Origin: Tardiphaga sp.
Lineage (GTDB): Bacteria; Pseudomonadota; Alphaproteobacteria; Rhizobiales; Xanthobacteraceae
Assembly: GCF_028290785.1 (NCBI RefSeq)
Contig: NZ_JAQGJD010000220.1
Coordinates: 1-37,686, forward strand
Direction of reading: 5' to 3'
DNA length: 37,686 bases
The position numbers and the translations under genes are program-made. How positions within the stretch are numbered: position 1 is the stretch's first letter; each line of letters opens with the position of its first letter. This document shows positions 16,744 through 25,070 of this stretch, in pieces. The notes beneath the pieces are model-generated. The model had not been told where the DNA came from, made no database searches, and was given only the letters and a program-made list of their open reading frames with translations.

Positions 16744-17031
16744 ATGCTTTTTGTTCTTCATGCGATCGATCGGCCAGGCGCTTTACCTAAGCGGCTGGCG
16801 AATTACGACGCCCACAAGGCGTTTCTCTCCGACACCATCCCCTACGACATCAAGATCGTAATGTCCGGGCCGCTTACCGCGGACGATGGCACGACCATGA
16901 TAGGCAGCTTGTTCCTGATCGAGGCCGCCGACCATGCGGCCGTCGAACGCTTTCATGCCGCCGATCCGTTTCGCGCCGCCGATATCTGGGAAACCGTCAC
17001 CATCACCGGCTTCATCCGGCGGCAGGGATGA
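16744..17031 (+). CDS. YciI-like (YCII-domain) protein
   Basis: 95 residues, with AAGGAAA before ATG 16744. MLFVLHAIDRPGALPKRLAN, then H and FL, is the start of the YCII fold, a small dimeric alpha/beta barrel distantly related to muconolactone isomerases, with a conserved His-Asp pair. The sequence ends in the usual DPF and ITGFI strand. Members often accompany ring-cleavage pathways, and a role on a muconolactone-like intermediate is reasonable here, but no reaction is established by the sequence. Confidence 0.8.
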   Translation: MLFVLHAIDRPGALPKRLANYDAHKAFLSDTIPYDIKIVMSGPLTADDGTTMIGSLFLIEAADHAAVERFHAADPFRAADIWETVTITGFIRRQG

Positions 17032-17061
17032 TCGTCATGTCCGGCGGTCGGTAGCTACGCC

Positions 17062-17598
17062 ATGGCCAAATCTGCGCTGGCGCTCAATCACATCGGCCTG
17101 ACCGTGCCGGACATATTCGCCGCGATCGACTGGTACGGCGAGCTGTTTGGCACCACCCATATCATGGGCCCGCGCCTGTTGGCGTCGGACGGCAAGGGCT
17201 CCAAAGAGACGTCGGGCATTTTTGGAAGGCGATTTCGTCGGGCTTATCAGGCGCATCTGTTGCTCGCGAACGGCGTTGGCATCGAGCTGTTCCAGTTTAT
17301 CGATCCTGCGGTCGAGATGCCTGACGAAAACATGCCGTACTGGAATCGCGGCCCGTTTCATTTCGCGCTGACATGCGCCGATGTCGACGAACTGGCGGCC
17401 CGGATCGTGGCGGCCGGCGGCGGCAAGCGTATTGAGCCGATTGACTTTGTTCCCGGTCGTCCCTGGCGCCTGTGCTATTGCGAGGACCCCTGGGGCAATG
17501 TGATCGAGCTGATGTCCGCCAGCTATGCCGAGATGTTTGCGAACTGGCCGCAACCGGGCATGACCGAGCAGCCGGTGTTCGTCACCCGCCCCGCCTGA
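17062..17598 (+). CDS. VOC-superfamily protein (glyoxalase/dioxygenase fold)
   Basis: 178 residues. Paired beta-alpha-beta modules of the vicinal-oxygen-chelate fold are recognisable from ALNHIGLTVPDIFAAIDWY at the start, RGPFHFALTCADVDELAAR in the middle and CEDPWGNVIELMS at the end. The last carries the conserved metal-binding glutamate, and the first two carry histidines suited to metal binding. The family includes extradiol dioxygenases, lyases and isomerases. As last gene of the importer/dioxygenase operon it may process an intermediate of the pathway. It stops 12 bases before the convergent GntR gene. Confidence 0.8.
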   Translation: MAKSALALNHIGLTVPDIFAAIDWYGELFGTTHIMGPRLLASDGKGSKETSGIFGRRFRRAYQAHLLLANGVGIELFQFIDPAVEMPDENMPYWNRGPFHFALTCADVDELAARIVAAGGGKRIEPIDFVPGRPWRLCYCEDPWGNVIELMSASYAEMFANWPQPGMTEQPVFVTRPA

Positions 17599-17609
17599 AC
17601 CGATCCGCG

Positions 17610-18368
17610 TCAGATTTTCGGCCGCAGCGAGCGCTGCATGTCCATCGAATAGGTGTAGCGGCCCTCCGGATGGGTGGTGACCGTGACTTCGAAAAGTTCG
17701 TCCTTCAAGCCGTAATAACGCCGCACCATGGTGAGGGCCGGCGATCCCGCCTTGACCTGCAACTGCTTGGCCAGCTTCGCCGGCATGCCGCGGGCAAAGA
17801 CTTCCAACTTGGCATATTCGATCGTCTGGCCGAACATCTTGGCGATCTGCTCATGGACGGGGGTCCGGCCGTGATCCCTCCGGTCGACCACCGCGGCGAA
17901 CTTGCGCAGCACGTAGATTTCGGTCCAGCCCAGCGGTGCCGCGAATTCGTCGGACCTGCGCGTCGACTCGATCAGGAACCAGCTCTTGCCCAGCTCGCAT
18001 TTCAGCAGCGCCGCGAGCTTGTGGTCCGCAACAACGTCGCCGCTGCGGACCACCTCGCGATAGGTTTCGTTGGAATAGCGCAGCCACTCGGTAAGCGATG
18101 TGACGCTGTGGGTGAACAGCACCGGCGGTTCGACCGCGATGACCACGGAACCAAACCCGGCCCGCCGCACGATCAGCCCCTGTTCGGTAATCAGCCGAAG
18201 CGCTTCGCGGACGGTCTGGCGGCTCGCCGCGAAGCGGGCCATCAATTCCGTCTCGATGGGAAGCATGTCGCCGACCGCGTAGCTGCCGAGACGGATATCC
18301 TTTTGCAACTCGGTCGCAATCTGGCGATAGCGCGATGTCTTAGGGGATTTTTGAATCTTGGTTGTCAC
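17610..18368 (-). CDS. GntR-family regulator, HutC/UTRA type
   Basis: 252 residues from GTG 18368. The winged helix-turn-helix is clear (YRQIATELQKDIRLGSYAVG, LMARFAASRQTVREALRLI, EQGLIVRRAGFGSVV). It is followed by a UTRA ligand-binding domain (SWFLIESTRR, WTEIYVLRKF, VKAGSPALTMVRRYYGL). It is the last gene of the leftward operon, overlapping the end of the oxidoreductase gene by 29 bases. The natural target is the divergent region at 21180-21329, which holds an inverted repeat; ligand unknown. Confidence 0.88.
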   Translation of the reverse strand: MTTKIQKSPKTSRYRQIATELQKDIRLGSYAVGDMLPIETELMARFAASRQTVREALRLITEQGLIVRRAGFGSVVIAVEPPVLFTHSVTSLTEWLRYSNETYREVVRSGDVVADHKLAALLKCELGKSWFLIESTRRSDEFAAPLGWTEIYVLRKFAAVVDRRDHGRTPVHEQIAKMFGQTIEYAKLEVFARGMPAKLAKQLQVKAGSPALTMVRRYYGLKDELFEVTVTTHPEGRYTYSMDMQRSLRPKI

Positions 18369-19329
18369 AGCTGACGGTCACTCCCAGCTCGATCGATTTC
18401 AAGCCAGCCTCGAAGGCGGACAGGGTCGCCAGCACGTCCGCTTCGGGCACCGGAAACGGCAGTCCTACTTCTACCATATCCGCGAACGCATCAAGCTCGG
18501 CAGGCAGCACGTCGATCCGCGGGAGGGCCCGCACCTCTGGCGGCTGGCCGCTCCGACGCAGAACCAGGGTGGTTTCGTCCAGTACCTCAGCAGACCCTTG
18601 CGTGCCGAAAATGTGGACCCGCCAGAACAGCGGTGTCGCCCTGACGGTTGCCAGCGTGCCGGTCACGCCATTGGCGAATTCGAGCATCATCAGGGTCGTA
18701 TCGAGCGGTGGCGGTCCCGGTGCGCGCGAGGTGAAGGTCGTATGCACCGTTCGAACCGGGCCGAGCAGGCTGACAAAGGCGTCGAGCACGTGGAGGCCTG
18801 CGCCGGTCAGTCCGCCGCCCGGAGATTCCTCGGGCGACAGTCGCCAGCCGGCGGTGACGTTTTGCGAGTTCTCGTTGCTGTTGTGGCCTTCGATGTGAAG
18901 CAGCGTTCCCAACTCACAGGATGCCACCATCTCGCGCAGTGCCCGCATCGCCGGCCAGAACCTGCGATTGTGACCCACGGCAAGGGGAACGCCGGCACGG
19001 CGACAGGCGTCGAACATGGCGGCGGCGTCGGCGCGATGCAGCGCCAGCGGCTTCTCGCAGAAAATGGCCTTGCCGGCGGCCGCGCAGGCTTTGACCTGAG
19101 CGGGGTGCAGCGAATGCGGCGTCGCCAGCAGCACCGCTGCAATGGTGTTGTCGGCCAGGACAGTGCCGAGTTCATCGAACAGCGAGAGCCCATGGGCGGC
19201 ACAAAAATCCCGTGCGCCGTCCATCACCGGTTCGACGGCACTGCAGATATGGAGACGGCCGTGACCGGCAGCCGCTTCCACGAGATTTCGCCCCCAGCGT
19301 CCCAGGCCGACGATCGCCGTGTTGATCAT
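18340..19329 (-). CDS. Gfo/Idh/MocA-family NAD(P)-dependent oxidoreductase
   Basis: 329 residues from ATG 19329, which overlaps the previous stop as ATGA (an in-frame upstream extension is not protein-like). N-terminal Rossmann fold INTAIVGLGRWGRNLVEAA; LLATPHSLHPAQVKAC; catalytic lysine K93 in FCEKPLALHRADA; C-terminal dimer domain with GLHVLDAFVSLLGPV. Such enzymes oxidise or reduce hydroxyl groups of sugars, inositols or similar rings. Grouping with a beta-hydroxyacid dehydrogenase and a TctC-type binding protein suggests breakdown of an imported hydroxylated acid. Confidence 0.88.
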   Translation of the reverse strand: MINTAIVGLGRWGRNLVEAAAGHGRLHICSAVEPVMDGARDFCAAHGLSLFDELGTVLADNTIAAVLLATPHSLHPAQVKACAAAGKAIFCEKPLALHRADAAAMFDACRRAGVPLAVGHNRRFWPAMRALREMVASCELGTLLHIEGHNSNENSQNVTAGWRLSPEESPGGGLTGAGLHVLDAFVSLLGPVRTVHTTFTSRAPGPPPLDTTLMMLEFANGVTGTLATVRATPLFWRVHIFGTQGSAEVLDETTLVLRRSGQPPEVRALPRIDVLPAELDAFADMVEVGLPFPVPEADVLATLSAFEAGLKSIELGVTVSCDNQDSKIP

Positions 19330-20207
19330 CGGATGTCCCCCGCATTCGCCGGCTGCCGGATTGCCTCGATTACCGCGGCGCTGTCGCTGTCGGCGCCGCA
19401 CAGCAGGATAGCACGGCGCAGCAGCGCGGCCTGGGCTGTCATCAGCGGTAGAGGCAGATCGTGTTGCGCGGCCTGCTGGAAAATCAGTTCAGCGTCTTTC
19501 AGGGTCTGGAAAATCCGCGACTGCGGCCGATAGTCCTGCTCCAGCATTTTTTCGCCCTTGGTGTCCATCACGCTGGAATAGGCCGCCGAGGCCCGTGCCG
19601 CACACAGAAAGGCGTGGCCGTTCAGCCCCATCCGTTCAGCGAGCACGATCCCTTCGGCCAACGCCGCCCGGTTGCCTTGCAGGATCAGGTTGATGGCGAG
19701 CTTGGTGCGGCTGGCGTCGCCGACCTGTCCCACGACGACGGATCGCGGAAACAGGATATCGATAATGTCGCGCACCGACGAGAGAGTGGTCTCGTCACCG
19801 GCCAGCAGGCAGGACGCGGTGCCGACGCGCACCTCGGCGCTGGTCCCCGAGACCGGCATTTCGACAAAGCCCACCCCCGACGCGGTGGCGCAAGCAGCAA
19901 TGCGCAGGATATCGTCCGGGCCGCAGGTGGTGGTGCAAAGCACCACGGATGCGCTTCCATCAGCGGCGGCGGTCAGGTGCGGCAACGTCGTTTCGACCTC
20001 CGCTGCGCTGTAGACGGCGATCACGATGGCGCGGCATTGCTCCGCCACCGCTTGGGCAGACTTTGCAACGGAAGCGCCTGCTTCCCGCAGCGCTTCGCAT
20101 CGGGCGGCGTCGGGATCGTAGCCGACGACGTGACGCCCAGCCGCCATCACCCGTTCGGCCATGGCTGCCCCCATTAGGCCAAGTCCGATCATTCCGATCG
20201 CCGTCAT
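19326..20207 (-). CDS. NAD(P)-dependent beta-hydroxyacid dehydrogenase (3-hydroxyisobutyrate dehydrogenase family), second copy
   Basis: 293 residues from ATG 20207. TAIGMIGLGLMGAAMAERVM has the GxGxxG loop; the substrate loop is EMPVSGTSAEVRVGTASCL, and the catalytic lysine is K169 in SRTKLAINLILQGNRAALAE. It differs widely from the copy at 8947-9858, so it is not a recent duplication. It lies 13 bases after the frameshifted binding-protein gene and overlaps the next gene by four bases, placing it in the leftward operon. Confidence 0.87.
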   Translation of the reverse strand: MTAIGMIGLGLMGAAMAERVMAAGRHVVGYDPDAARCEALREAGASVAKSAQAVAEQCRAIVIAVYSAAEVETTLPHLTAAADGSASVVLCTTTCGPDDILRIAACATASGVGFVEMPVSGTSAEVRVGTASCLLAGDETTLSSVRDIIDILFPRSVVVGQVGDASRTKLAINLILQGNRAALAEGIVLAERMGLNGHAFLCAARASAAYSSVMDTKGEKMLEQDYRPQSRIFQTLKDAELIFQQAAQHDLPLPLMTAQAALLRRAILLCGADSDSAAVIEAIRQPANAGDIR

Positions 20208-20220
20208 GTCCGGTGGCCCG

Positions 20221-21179
20221 CTACTTCGGTTCGATGCCGGCGGCTCGGGCATCCGCGGTCCAGCGCAAGATTTCGCTGGTGATGAATTTGCCGAATTCGG
20301 CGGGCGGCAGCGGAGCGACGGTTACGCCGACGCCTTCGAGCTTCGTACGTGTCGCGGGCAGCGACAGGAATTTGAGGCTTTCAGCGTAGATCTTGTCGAT
20401 GACGGCGGTCGGCGCGCCTGCCGGCGCCAGCAATCCGTACCAGATCGTGGCCTCGAAGCCCGGCATCGCTTCCGCGAGTGGAGGAAGCCCGGGGTGAGGT
20501 CATTGGCATTCGGTGAAGTGACACCGAGGCCGCGAAGGGTGCCGCCCTGCATCTGCGGAATCGCCAGCGAGAAGTCGGCGAAGGCCAGATCGATGACGCC
20601 GCCCATCACATCGGTGATGGCTTGCGGAACGCCCCGGTAGGACGCCGCGACCACCGACAGTCTCCCCCGGGTCTGCAACTGGGCGATCGATATCTGCGAG
20701 GCGCCGGAGCCATAGCCGCCGGTCATGTTCGGATGGGCCCGTGCATAGTCCATGAACTGCGACAAGTTTTGCGCGGGGAAGTCCGGCTTGACGACGAGAA
20801 CCATGGCCGTCGTGACGGTGCGCATGATCGGCGCGAAGTCTTTTGCGGGATCATACGGCAGGTTCTTGAGCATCGCGACGTTCGCCGCCTGGGTCGTATT
20901 GGTGCCCATCATCAGGGTGTAGCCGTCCGGCGCGCTACGCGCGACTTCCTGGGCGCCGATGCTGCCGAGCGCGCCGGCCCTGTTCTCGATCACCACTGTC
21001 TGACCCCAGGTGTCCTGAAGGTGCTGCCCCAGCATGCGGGCGACCTGGTCGGGGCCCGCGCCGGCAGGAAACGGGACGATCAGCCGGATCGGCCGTTTGG
21101 GATAATCGCTGTCGGCAGCTGTGACGACGCCGGCCGACATGGCGACAAACAGAAATGCGAGCGTGATCGGGCGTATCAT
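20221..21179 (-). pseudogene. Tripartite tricarboxylate transporter binding protein (TctC/Bug family), broken by a one-base deletion
   Basis: From ATG 21179 (binding site GGAGG) the gene encodes a secreted Bug-family solute receptor: signal MIRPITLAFLFVAMSAGVVT, then YPKRPIRLIVPFPAGAGPDQ, VVIENRAGALGSIGAQEVAR and PDGYTLMMGTNTTQAANVAM. After LGVTSPNANDLTPG (about 20490) the frame becomes FLHSRKRC. In the neighbouring frame it continues as the family expects: LPPLAEAMPGFEATIWYGL, through to the stop at 20221. The span is 959 bases, one short of a multiple of three, and restoring a single G or C in the CCCGGGG run at 20488-20494 restores the frame. It is either a true recent mutation or a homopolymer sequencing error. 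The TctA/TctB membrane partners are absent, as is common for these orphan receptors. Confidence 0.88.
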
Positions 21180-21329
21180 CACTTGGCTTCCTCCGCTTAC
21201 CGGAATCTCTTTTCGAATTCCTGGAAATACTTTATACGGACAAATGAAAAGACGGCGCAAGCTACCAAACGTCGCCAATCGATAAAAATCGGCTCGCCCG
21301 TCAGAATTGACCGTATAAAGGAGAGCGCC
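21180..21329. promoter_or_regulatory. Divergent control region with 10-bp inverted repeat (probable GntR operator)
   Basis: CTTTATACGG (21230-21239) and CCGTATAAAG (21311-21320) are exact inverted copies 71 bases apart, in an otherwise AT-rich gap between two divergent operons. The left copy, read leftward, contains TATAAA at a position suited to the -10 element of the binding-protein operon. The right copy abuts the AAAGGAG ribosome site of the rightward gene. One protein bound at both copies could control both directions; the GntR protein at 17610 is the obvious candidate. Confidence 0.5.
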
Positions 21330-21731
21330 TTGGACATCAGCGATCTACACGCGCGAGGGCTGGAGCGCCGCAAGGCACTATTCGGCGCCGCTGACGTCGA
21401 GCAGCGCATGTCGGCCGCCGGAGAATTCGGCGCGCCGCTGCAGAACGTCATCAATGCCTATGTCTATGGCGACGTCTGGGAAAGGAAGGGCCTTTCCGAC
21501 GAAATGCGCAGTCTCGTGATGCTGGCGATCACGGCCGCCAGCAACAAGCCTGCCGAGTTTCGCGTTCACGCGAAAGGCGCGCTGGCGAACGGCTGTTCGA
21601 AGGAGCAGGTGCAGGACTTGCTGCTGCTGATCGCGATGTATTGCGGCGTTCCGGCCGCCATAGAGACCAACCGCATCGCCGCGGAAATATTCGGTGCAGA
21701 TATGCCCTCCGAGCCCGAGGTCGAGACCTAG
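21330..21731 (+). CDS. Carboxymuconolactone decarboxylase-family protein (AhpD-like fold)
   Basis: 133 residues from TTG 21330, chosen because AAAGGAG (21317-21323) sits seven bases upstream and the protein then begins as the family does (DISDLHARGLERRKALFG). The core WERKGLSDEMRSLVMLAITA, then AEFRVHAKGALANGCSKEQV and LLLIAMYCGVPAAIE, is the CMD domain. It keeps the conserved helix histidine but lacks the CxxC of peroxidase-type AhpD relatives. It suits a decarboxylase or isomerase acting on a lactone, next to an amidohydrolase_2 enzyme whose relatives hydrolyse lactones. Confidence 0.85.
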   Translation: MDISDLHARGLERRKALFGAADVEQRMSAAGEFGAPLQNVINAYVYGDVWERKGLSDEMRSLVMLAITAASNKPAEFRVHAKGALANGCSKEQVQDLLLLIAMYCGVPAAIETNRIAAEIFGADMPSEPEVET

Positions 21732-21845
21732 CCAGCGCCGCGACGACATTCCAACGGTGAGCGCGATCTGCCCGGCATAGGCCTTCACGCAACGCAGTTT
21801 CTCAAGCAGCATTAAAACAAGAAATGCATCAACTAGGGGCGGGCG

Positions 21846-22736
21846 ATGAAAGCAATTCCCACGATCGACGGGCATCACCATATCTGGCGGCTGAAGGATC
21901 TCGCCTGGTTGTCGGGTCCGCAGGTCCCGCGGATCTTCGGGCCGTACGCGCCGATCTGCAGGGACTACACGATCGAGGAGTTTCGCAGCGACACCGCCGG
22001 TTGCGACGTGGTAAAATCCGTCTACGTTCAGACCAATTGGCCCGCCGGGCAGAGCTACGACGAGGCGCTCTGGGTGCAGTCGGTGTCGGATGCCACGGGA
22101 TGGCCCCATGCCACGGTGGCCCATGCGGACCTGGCCGATCCGGGCGTCGGCTCGCTGCTGCAGCAGTTGAAGCAGTTGCCATCCGTGCGTGGCATCCGGC
22201 AGCAGCTGCACTGGCACCAGAATCCGCAATACAGTTTTGCACCGCGACCCGACCAGATGAACGACGTCAGCTGGCGTCGCGGAGTGGCGATGCTGGCGGA
22301 GTTCGATCTGGTGTTCGAATTGCAGGTGTTTACCAGCCAGATAGCGGACAGCGTCGAACTCGCCAGGGCGTTTCCGGATACGACCTTTATTCTCGAGCAT
22401 GCGGGCATGCTCGAAGATACCTCGCCGGCCGGCTGGCAACGCTGGCGCGAAGGAATGGCAGGGCTGGCCGGGTGCAAGAACGTGAACGTCAAGCTGTCCG
22501 GCTTGGGCACGTTCGAGCACGCCTATCGGTTTGAGACGGTTGCGCCGGTCATCACGGAAACGGTTGCGCTGTTCGGGGCCGACCGGTGCCTGTTCGGAAG
22601 CAATTTCCCGATCGAGAAATTATGGACAGACTACGCGGCGCTGTACCGAACATTCAGGCGGGCCATCGAACCGCTGCCCGATGGCGAGCAGCTCTACATC
22701 CTTCATGACACGGCGCGTCGCCTGTACAAATTATAG
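21846..22736 (+). CDS. Amidohydrolase_2-family hydrolase (lactonase type)
   Basis: 296 residues. The N-terminal metal motif is TIDGHHHIWRLKDLAWL. Later elements are VYVQTNWPAGQSYDEA, VRGIRQQLHW, FILEHAGM and the C-terminal FGADRCLFGSNFPIEKLW with the catalytic/metal residue region of this branch. Relatives include fuconolactonase-type and pyrone-dicarboxylate lactonases (LigI-like), so hydrolysis of a lactone from sugar-acid or aromatic breakdown is the best guess. It follows the CMD-family gene by 115 bases on the same strand and is probably cotranscribed. Confidence 0.82.
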   Translation: MKAIPTIDGHHHIWRLKDLAWLSGPQVPRIFGPYAPICRDYTIEEFRSDTAGCDVVKSVYVQTNWPAGQSYDEALWVQSVSDATGWPHATVAHADLADPGVGSLLQQLKQLPSVRGIRQQLHWHQNPQYSFAPRPDQMNDVSWRRGVAMLAEFDLVFELQVFTSQIADSVELARAFPDTTFILEHAGMLEDTSPAGWQRWREGMAGLAGCKNVNVKLSGLGTFEHAYRFETVAPVITETVALFGADRCLFGSNFPIEKLWTDYAALYRTFRRAIEPLPDGEQLYILHDTARRLYKL

Positions 22737-22884
22737 CGTTATCTGAGTTCAGCTACTCAATTTGGCGCCGCGCGCGCGGCTATCCGTATTTCGAGTACGC
22801 CGTCGATGTGCTGGACAGGTTGGCATCGAGGGCTCCGTGCGCGTGCAGAATTTGAGCCAAGGCTGCGTCGCACCTATCGATCTA

Positions 22885-23418
22885 ATGTACCGACAAGGCC
22901 GTCTACTTCAGCCGACTGCTACTTCTATTTCCGATGTCCGCATTCTCAACATCAAAGAGTCTCACCATCAAGTGGACACGTCGACTGGCCGCCAAACCTT
23001 TAAGGATTCGTCAACTAACCTATTATCCTATAGTCGATGGGTCTGGGGACATGGCAATTTTGAGCTGCTTACAGCAGAACCGCGCCAATATCTCGAAGGC
23101 ATGCAATCGCGTACTCGTCGATCACGGCCAATAGCTTTCTTGGAGGCTGACTTGACGGACGACCTCAGTGGGAACGGCATCATTATAATCTCGGGCACGG
23201 AGATCGGGACTGTATTCTATTGGCTTTCTGTCTCGGAGGAAGTCGGGCCGGTTGTCGCCGAGGGGTCGATAAGCGGGTCGGAGGAGATCATGCTTTCAAT
23301 CAGCATGGCCGCCGATGTCCATATCCAGTTAGAGGATGGGCCGACGTTCCGCGTATTATGCGAAGGTGGCACCATTGGAACTAGATGGATCAAGACGCTT
23401 CCTAAATCCGAAACCTGA
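22885..23418 (+). CDS. Hypothetical protein, unknown
   Basis: The frame is open from 22762 (TTG) but no ATG occurs before 22885. ATG 23101, giving about 105 residues, is another possible start. No start has a strong binding site. The C-terminal half (ADLTDDLSGNGIIIISGTEI, TVFYWLSVSEEVG, MLSISMAADVHIQLEDGP) is rich in alternating hydrophobic residues and looks beta-stranded. No signal peptide or family is recognised. Codon use is less GC-biased than in neighbouring genes, suggesting acquired or relaxed sequence. It could be a relic. Confidence 0.4.
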   Translation: MYRQGRLLQPTATSISDVRILNIKESHHQVDTSTGRQTFKDSSTNLLSYSRWVWGHGNFELLTAEPRQYLEGMQSRTRRSRPIAFLEADLTDDLSGNGIIIISGTEIGTVFYWLSVSEEVGPVVAEGSISGSEEIMLSISMAADVHIQLEDGPTFRVLCEGGTIGTRWIKTLPKSET

Positions 23419-23596
23419 GGGCGGTCTGGGCTGAAGGCGGTCTGCGCAAGCCGGACTGTAGCTTCTCAGCTAGCTGCTAGGAGCTCCGACCTCGACGACG
23501 ACTGGGGTACCAGCAGTGGTGAACGGTGAGGTTGGTCAATGGTTGACGAACTCAGAATGGAAAGTCGGTCTTGATAAGCTCTGAGGAGAACTTACT

Positions 23597-23905
23597 ATGA
23601 CCGCAAATAGAGTCGCAGACCAACCTGCCGCAGGCCGGAAAATGGAAAATGCGGGGCATCTCAATTTCGAAGCACTAGCGGCACTGCGAAAATGGCCGTC
23701 CGTGGGAGGCGAACGCATTCCGAATTCGAGCTCGTATTCCGTCTTTGAGGGCACGTTGGACGAGTGCATTCAGCGATTGAACGAAAAGACCGCATCCGTT
23801 CGCGGTCTTTACGAAATTCATACCGAACCGCAGGGGCCGACGTTGGCCGGCCTCTTATCCGCCGATGACGTTCAAGAATTGATCCGGCTCCGCGAATTCT
23901 TGTAA
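23597..23905 (+). CDS. Small hypothetical protein, unknown
   Basis: 102 residues. A good binding site (GAGGAGAA) precedes ATG 23597, supporting a real gene. The N-terminal 20 residues look flexible. The rest (FEGTLDECIQRLNEKTASVR, LYEIHTEPQ, LSADDVQELIRLREF) reads as a small alpha/beta domain with an amphipathic C-terminal helix. No cysteines, signal or membrane segment are seen, so it is probably cytoplasmic. Function is not recognised. It lies upstream of, and on the same strand as, the DUF2778 gene, 89 bases apart. Confidence 0.6.
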   Translation: MTANRVADQPAAGRKMENAGHLNFEALAALRKWPSVGGERIPNSSSYSVFEGTLDECIQRLNEKTASVRGLYEIHTEPQGPTLAGLLSADDVQELIRLREFL

Positions 23906-23994
23906 CCCTACAAGTCTTGGGAACGCCGTAGGATTGCCGAAACGCCGAGTCTCTCTTAGTGTCCCCCCGTTAAGGGCCGGAGGGTCAGCGGCAA

Positions 23995-24981
23995 ATGGAT
24001 CTACAGCGGAGGAATGAGCCCGACAGCTTCGAACGAAGCGGTCGTCGATTGACCCTTACGTCGTTGCTGTGTGGGGGACTTACGTTGGCGGCCGTCGCGG
24101 CCGCTGCTGTGTTATTCCGCGTGCCCTCAGGGCAGGGATTGTTTACGGGTTCCAGCGCTCCAGTCCGCCAAATGGAACCCGGAGTGTTTGCGAGCCGGTT
24201 CCCGATGGAACTTATTGCCACGCCGCAAGCCCTACAGCGCGACGCCGCCTTACGACGGGCAAGGACCCAGCTTGCGGAAGCGATGGGTTCACTAGCCCCG
24301 CTGGCGGCCCCGGAAGGGCCAATTACGACGGGTCCAATTGCCCTCAAAGTTCCCGTTCCGAGGTCGCGGCCGGTTGCGGCGGGTTTGATGGCCGATTACG
24401 GGGCGACGGGCGAGGCTAAGCAGGCATCAACCGCTGGATCGTTTGACGTCAGTTCGGCGATCAAAAACGTTTTTGCGATGCTGCCTCCCGGTTTGAAGTT
24501 GGCATCAGCCAGCCCCGATGGCGGCATCTCAGGCGACGGAAAGGATGAAGCCCCCGACTTGTCAGCCTATGGGAAGCAAACAGCCCTCTACGACATCAGC
24601 GCCCGCACCGTGTATATGCCGGACGGTTCTCGCCTTGAAGCGCATTCCGGACTTGGTGGGTATCTGGATGATGTCCGATTTATCAATGTGCGCGACAAAG
24701 GCCCAACGCCGCCGAACGTCTACGAACTGAGCCCGCGCGAAAAACCCTTCCACGGCGTGCAAGCGTTGCGAATGAAGCCAGTCGGAGAGGGCGACCTGTT
24801 CGGCCGTTCAGGGCTGCTTACGCATAGCTACCTCATGGGTCCGACCGGCGACTCGAACGGCTGCGTCTCGTTCAAGGACTACGATGCGTTCCTGAAAGCT
24901 TTCACCAACGGCGAAGTAAAGCGGCTCGTCGTGGTGAAGAGCACGAGGGACGACGCGGTCAAACTCGCGCGCCGTACCTAG
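23995..24981 (+). CDS. DUF2778 / Tlde1-domain cell-wall protein
   Basis: 328 residues. A single membrane anchor at about 20-42 (LTSLLCGGLTLAAVAAAAVLF) is followed by a low-complexity periplasmic linker to about 190 and a C-terminal Tlde1 domain. The domain shows SGLGGYLDDVRFINVRDKGP, TPPNVYELSPR and the catalytic pair H277 (LLTHSYLMGP) and C290 (DSNGCVSFKDY), the L,D-transpeptidase-like arrangement. In Salmonella a protein with this domain is a type VI secretion toxin acting on peptidoglycan. In Rhizobiales such anchored copies are common without secretion genes and more likely edit the cell's own wall. No immunity gene or T6SS marker is visible nearby. GGAGGG lies ten bases before the ATG. 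Confidence 0.8.
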   Translation: MDLQRRNEPDSFERSGRRLTLTSLLCGGLTLAAVAAAAVLFRVPSGQGLFTGSSAPVRQMEPGVFASRFPMELIATPQALQRDAALRRARTQLAEAMGSLAPLAAPEGPITTGPIALKVPVPRSRPVAAGLMADYGATGEAKQASTAGSFDVSSAIKNVFAMLPPGLKLASASPDGGISGDGKDEAPDLSAYGKQTALYDISARTVYMPDGSRLEAHSGLGGYLDDVRFINVRDKGPTPPNVYELSPREKPFHGVQALRMKPVGEGDLFGRSGLLTHSYLMGPTGDSNGCVSFKDYDAFLKAFTNGEVKRLVVVKSTRDDAVKLARRT

Positions 24982-25070
24982 CTCGCCGGTTGCCACGATT
25001 CTCACCTGCGCGATAAAGCAAGCACTTACGTATTTTAGACTAGTGCCGGCTGTCGCTTTCAAAGGAGACT

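Noticed and set aside
18340-18368. 29-base overlap between the Gfo/Idh/MocA and GntR genes as a possible frameshifted fusion
   Set aside because: Both proteins are complete in length and domains, and the overlap is ordinary operon packing.
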